NCBI GenBank assembly: GCA_015501075.1
Contig: JADNYJ010000315.1
Span: 1-37,118, forward strand
Length of the DNA: 37,118 nucleotides
Source: Gymnopilus junonius
Lineage: Eukaryota > Basidiomycota > Agaricomycetes > Agaricales > Galerinaceae
Direction of reading: 5' to 3'
The first letter of the stretch is position 1; every line of letters starts with the position of its first letter. Shown one piece after another: positions 32,740-37,118 of this stretch. Under the pieces are notes generated by a model, which was not told the DNA's origin, searched no databases, and was given only the letters and a program-made list of their open reading frames with translations. The translations under genes and the position numbers were made by a program.

Positions 32740-33909
32740 TTGTAAACTTCGAGTTTCTCTGATGTGTTGGCAAGATTCGATCCTGGTTCCCATGATGCTT
32801 TGGTTATTGGATAGCCAAGCCACTTGACATGGTACTGGTAGCGTCAATTCCTGTACTTTCGATGGTTCAGAATAGTTTCAACCTCATATTCTGGTTCTCC
32901 ATCAATCATTTCAGGGGGTGGTTGGTGAAGTTCTGGCCATGAACCTGTGTTTCCATGTAAGGCATCAACAACATTGCATGGAAGATGTCATGAATCCTCC
33001 ATGTCTTCGGTAGTTGTAGTTGATATGTGAGAGGACCTAGGATGCATTTGATCTTGAACGGTCCTTCTCTTCTCGGTGCCAGCTTCTTGTTGTACTGCGT
33101 TTTGAGATTCCTAGAGTTGAGCCATACTTTTTGTCCTTCTTTGAACGGTATGAAATTCAATTTCTGTTGATCAGCCATTCTTGCTCTAGCCAGTTCGTGC
33201 ACAGCAAGGGCTTCTTTTCTGTCCAAGATGAGGTTCTTTAGTTTCTCCTCTACAGAGGGAAACTTCGTGTTTTCAAATGTGGTGGGAATTGCGACAGGAT
33301 TGGTTCTGAACATGAGTTTGAATGGGGTCCTTTGTCTATCCACTGTCTGTGATCATTGTGGATGAATTCCAGGGTTCCAACGTGTTGCTTCCAGGTGGTC
33401 GGATTGGAGGAGCAATAGATAGCAAGGTATGCTTCTATTTCCTGATTGAATCGTTCAGTGGTACCATCTGACTGGGGATGATATGCCGTTGACAGTTTCG
33501 ACTTAATTCTGAGGAGTTTGAGCAATTCTTGGAATGTTCTTGCAGCGAATTGGGGTCCCCTATCAGAAATGATACTGTCCGGTAGGCCAAATCGCTTGAA
33601 TAAATTGTCCTGAAGGAGTAGTGCTGCTCCTTCTTGCAAAAGAGTTTTCGAGCAAGGCATGATAATTACCCCCTTTGTAAGTCCATGATCGACCACAATC
33701 AATAAAGAATCAAATCCGTCGATGCTAGGAAGGTCCATGATCATATCCATAGAGCATTGTGCAAATGGTCTCATGGATTTGGCTCCTTCGATCGGGTGCA
33801 AGGAGGGATTCGCCGGGTTTCGGTTGATCTTAAACTGTTGGCATTGTCCGCACCCTTTGACATAGTTCTTGACAAATGTTCGCATTCTGGGCCACCAGTA
33901 TACTTGTCA
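32736..33909 (-). pseudogene. Integrase with C-terminal chromodomain, broken
   Basis: The zinc-binding part spans the stop at 33909-33907 (HDSVTTGHPRELETYNAV before it, CGQCQQFK after). The catalytic core keeps D, D and E in DMIMDLP, ISDRGPQFA and SDGTTERFNQE. A frameshift lies near 33340 and another near 32920. The chromodomain reads EVETILNHRKYRN, a TGA at 32846-32844, then YQYHVKWLGYPI and SWEPGSNLAN. Chromodomains of this type direct insertion to modified histones. The stops fit C-to-T changes of Arg codons. Confidence 0.85.
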
Positions 33910-34680
33910 TACTGCGTTGTATGTTTCCAATTCTCTGGGATGTCCTGTGGTGACCGAGTCGTGGTACATCATGATGATTTTCCTGCGTAGTTCTTGATCA
34001 TCGGGAATATAGTTCTTTTTCTTGTAAAAGATTAATTTGCCGATGCCTTCCATTTGCATTGTCTCCCAGTCATCTAAGTCTTTTGCAAGACTTCGAGGTC
34101 CTTCTTGTGTTAGGAGTTTCAATGCATCTACTACATCTTTGTCCTGTTTCCTTGATTGGGCAATTTCTATTTGGAGATCAGTGTCAATCAAATTTATAAA
34201 TAGATTCTCCGGAAGGAGAATCTTGTCTTCATTGTCATGATCCTCATCGGGGATCATGTCTGGTCTTCGTGAGAGGGTGTCCGATTGTACCATTTTGCTT
34301 CTGGGGAGATGGACCAGTTTGATGTCATATTCTGAAAGGAATAGTGACCATCTTGCTTGGCATCTATTCAGTTTTTGAGTACTTCTGAAGTACATCAAAT
34401 TCTTGTGATCAGAATAGATGATTGTCATAAATGTCGATCCTTGAATGTAGTGTCTCCATTCTTTGAGGGATCGGATCATAGCCAATAGTTCTCTATCATA
34501 AATCTCATAATTTCTCTCAGTGGGAGAGAACATCTTTGAGATGAATGCTACTGGGTGTCGGTCTCCGTTGCTGTTGAGCTGTGTTAAAACTGCTCCAGAT
34601 GCATATTTTGATGCATCACATTCAATCTGGAATTGTTTTGTGGTGTCTGGCATGGTCAAAACGGGTTCTTCCATGAATTT
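33910..34680 (-). pseudogene. RNase H domain of pol
   Basis: The frame is open from just after the stop at 34683-34681 to the stop at 33909-33907. Catalytic acidic residues are present in IECDASKYASGAVL, YEIYDRELLAMIRSLKEW and IYSDHKNLMYF, as in Ty3 RNase H. It is followed by the linker LPRSKMVQSDTLSRRPD and the start of the integrase zinc finger (HDSVTTGH). The reading frame is continuous with the reverse transcriptase apart from the single TGA. Confidence 0.85.
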
Positions 34681-34683
34681 TCA

Positions 34684-35580
34684 TTTTAGTAGTTCGAAGG
34701 ATTTCTTGGCATCTTCATTCCATTCGAAGCTACGGTCTTTCTTTAATAGCTCATTAAGTGCATGAGCTATTTCCGAATATCTCCTGATAAATCGCCTGTA
34801 GAAGTTTCCGAACCCTAAAAAGGATCGGACCTGTTTTACATTCTTTGGTTCCGGCCAGTCAGCTATGCTGCTGAGTTTCGAAGGGTCCATCGAAATCATT
34901 CCTTCTTGGATAATCATTCCAAGATAATTGATTTTAGTCTGGGCAAACACGCATTTTTCCAGTTTCAAATACAAGTCATTGTCCTGGAGTATTTGAAGCA
35001 CTTCCTTCATTATCTGTTCCAGTTTCTTCTTATCCTTGTGGAAGATAAGAATATCGTCCATATAGATGATAATGAAGCCTTGATGGATGACGTCCTTAAA
35101 CATCGAGTCCATCATTGACTGGAAGGTCGCCGGAGAGTTGCACATGCCGAAGAACATGACTGTTGGTTCGAATAGTCCTTTATTCATCTTGAATGCTGCC
35201 TTCCATTGGTCGCCGTCTTTGATCTGAATGTTATTGTAACCCCATCGGACATCAAGTTTTGTAAAATACTTGGCTCCTTTGAGTTTATCCATGAGTTCGG
35301 GGATCAGAGGGAGGGGATAGATGTTCTTGACAGTCCATTCATTCAGGTACCAGTAGTCTTGGCAGGGTCGAAGCTTCCCATCCTTTTTAGATATGAAAAA
35401 GAAGGGGGAGGCCATAGGCGATTTAGACAGTTGGATGTATCCTTTCTTCAGGTTTTCTTCCAAGAATTTATCCAGTTCGGTATCCTCTGAGGGTATCAGG
35501 GGATACATTTTGAAGACCTTTGGTTGAAAACCTTCTTTGAGCTTGATCTTATGGTCCCAAGATCGAGATTCAGGGAATCA
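34684..35580 (-). pseudogene. Reverse transcriptase domain of pol
   Basis: The RT core is well kept: [53 protein letters not shown], the catalytic YMDD (about 35063-35052), [18 protein letters not shown] and [18 protein letters not shown]. Upstream stops at 35625-35623 and 35580-35578 separate it from the protease. Downstream a TGA at 34683-34681 separates it from RNase H. One substitution against the family consensus is VRWGY, where YR/AYN-type residues are usual ([10 protein letters not shown] is common in chromoviruses). Confidence 0.9.
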
Positions 35581-35622
35581 GTTGGCAGTGTCCTTATCGA
35601 AGATGTCCAGGTATTTGTGGTA

Positions 35623-36200
35623 TTATGGTGGGATCATTTCCTTGAGCGGTTTTTCTTCCTTCTTTGCATCATGTTTCTGAGCAAAGATTTGCGAGGAGGT
35701 TAGTTTTGCATTGATCCAAATTTCATTGTCATCCTCAGGGATGTTCCAAATCTCCTTCATTTCCAGAAGGGGTTTGTTACCTATAAGGGAAATGATTAAG
35801 TCCAAAGAGTCATCCAGTTGATTGACCTGTTGGATTTCTTCATCGGGTATTTCTTCTACTTGGGAAGTAGTACTAATCTCCCTGTTGAGTTTGACATGTC
35901 CGTTTTTCCAGTTGATGTCTGGGTTGTTTTCTTTGAACCAGGGAAAACCAAGAATAATCTTCTGTTTTCCTAGGCCGGTGACCAGTAGGCATTCCATTCG
36001 GGGTTGTCCATCGATGTCGAGCTCTAGATCGATGTAGCACTTGATGGTTCCCTTTTTGTTTGGGGTTCCATCTATGTTGAAAACTCAGATTTCCTTTTCC
36101 AGTGCCTTTGTTTTCAGGTTGTGTTTCTTCATGAAGTTCTGGTCAATGAACTTCCCTTTTGCTCTGGTGTCTCCCAGAGCAGTTCCAATGATTTTCATTC
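35623..36200 (-). pseudogene. Aspartic protease region, active site altered
   Basis: Reading on the minus strand gives IIGTALGDTRAKGKFID, where the retroviral-type active site D-T/S-G-A should stand. Here the Gly codon is AGA (36165-36163), giving D-T-R-A. After a TGA at 36087-36085 come FNIDGTPNKKGTIKCYIDLEL and LGKQKIILGFPWFKENNPDINW, typical of Ty3 proteases. The frame runs to the TAA at 35625-35623. Confidence 0.75.
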
Positions 36201-36239
36201 TGTTCTTGGTCTCGAATGAAAAGGGCAATTATAGCAATT

Positions 36240-37118
36240 TATTTTCAATTTGAGCTGAGACTACAGAATAAATATCTAAAGGGAGTTGCATACATTGGTT
36301 TTATGCATCTCCTTATTGAAAACCCTCTTGGTCTCCCATTTCATACACTTCTTCTTGTTCTTCTTCGGTGAGGTCCTGCATGAGGGCCCTGATGTGCACA
36401 TGGAGCGCTTTCCCTTTGAGGGGATTCTTCTTTGGGGAGGGTTCCTCCTGTTCTTGCCTTCTCGGGGCAGTCTCTAGAGATGTGCCCGGGCTTCTTGCAT
36501 CAGAAGCAAAGCCCCTTTCTCATGAGCTCACTTTGTTCTTCTTGGGTCATGGTTGACATCAATCTTGTCAACATCCATAGCATTTGGGTCTCGGTGGTTC
36601 GTTCGGATGCCGGGGCATGGTAGTGCGGGGTGGGGGTTCCTCTGGCTAAATTAGCCCACCAGGTCTTTCATTCATTTGGCCTGGGTAGTGGTTTTGCCCA
36701 AGAGGCACACTAGGTTCGTTCGATGGGTGTCATACTCGACTGCTTTACGCTGCCAGGCGGCGAGCATGGTCGGAAGTATGTCGAGTCCCATGATCTTTCT
36801 TGAAGCCAGTTGTCAAGGCATTCATGTAGTAGTCAATCAGGACACTCTCATTCCCGTAGTGGGAATCTTGGCGGTCTTGATGAGTTCATTGAACTTGGTA
36901 TTTAATTCAGCAGCTGAAGCTTTTCCCTGCTTTAGGTTTCGGAGTTCAAAGAATGCTTGGTCCTTCATCTCGGTTGGTTTGAAGGCTTCATGAAAGCCTT
37001 TTCGAAAATCTATGGTTGATCTTAGTTCTTTGGTGACAGTTCCGGTGGGTAACCTGCAGCGTTCTTTCCTCGTGATTGTGGTCTTCTCTCCAAGCCTTCT
37101 TCCAGGCTTCTGCTTCTC
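36240..37118 (-). pseudogene. gag with CCHC zinc knuckle, partial and frameshifted
   Basis: A retrotransposon gag-like helical region is visible as FHEAFKPTEMKDQAFFELRNLKQGKAS-type blocks (about 37010-36890), broken by at least one frameshift near 36860. Near 36515-36470 the minus strand reads C-F-stop-C-KKPGH-ISRD-C, a CCHC knuckle whose third residue codon is TGA (36502-36500). The 5' end and the first LTR lie beyond the window. Confidence 0.7.

Larger units (their letters stand above)
31091..37118 (-). mobile_element. Ty3-type chromovirus retrotransposon body, degenerate and cut by the window edge
   Basis: Order on the minus strand from the right edge is gag with zinc knuckle, protease, reverse transcriptase, RNase H, integrase, chromodomain, extra ORF, polypurine tract, LTR. 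The RNase H before integrase order and the chromodomain define a chromovirus (Ty3 lineage). Multiple in-frame stops and at least three frameshifts show it is inactive. Confidence 0.9.

Overview
The window looks like genomic DNA of a filamentous basidiomycete, most likely a mushroom-forming agaricomycete. Genes are split by many introns of about 48-65 nt, intergenic gaps are short, and the recognisable proteins (Rvs161/Hob3, Isa2, Bin3-type methyltransferase, CLC transporter, Tsr1, Rad9, F-box protein, Bli-3-like protein, Tim17, zf-4CXXC_R1 protein) are fungal in style. All exon coordinates were derived by hand from splice sites, reading phase and family resemblance. No alignment was run.

Layout. 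Positions 1-600 hold GC-rich stem-loops and a pyrimidine-rich leader. A long low-complexity protein gene (599-5016, +) follows, interrupted by a 575-bp sequence with perfect 18-bp inverted ends. From 5.3 to 26.8 kb the window is a compact housekeeping block: RVS161/hob3 (-), ISA2 (+), a small unknown gene (-), a tRNA-like gene (+), a BIN3-type methyltransferase (-), a CLC chloride/proton antiporter (+), a 66-residue unknown (+), TSR1 (-), RAD9 (+), an F-box protein (-), a Bli-3-like flavoprotein (-), TIM17 (-) and a CDCA7-like zinc-finger protein (+). Several pairs are head-to-head with about 170-230 bp between start codons (RVS161/ISA2, BIN3/CLC, TSR1/RAD9, TIM17/zinc finger), so they probably share promoters. 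One carries four tandem GATAA units and another carries two CACGTG boxes.

From 26.8 kb to the end the DNA is AT-rich and repeat-derived. It contains diverged direct repeats, a complete non-autonomous hAT-like element with flanking duplication (28411-28956), and one long terminal repeat (30631-31090) followed by the body of a Ty3-type chromodomain retrotransposon on the minus strand that runs off the right edge. Its gag-pol is dead. Nearly all nonsense codons read as C-to-T changes (mostly CGA to TGA), the pattern expected from cytosine methylation and deamination or a RIP-like process.

The genes serve unrelated cell functions: endocytosis and actin, iron-sulfur assembly, snRNA capping, ion transport, 40S maturation, the DNA damage checkpoint and mitochondrial import. 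I see no metabolic cluster, no CRISPR and no defence island. The points most worth a second look are the inverted-repeat insertion carrying a tRNA-like Pol III promoter, the Asp-type tRNA with an ATC anticodon, three GC-AG introns in conserved genes, the C-to-T decay of the chromovirus and its extra ORF after pol.
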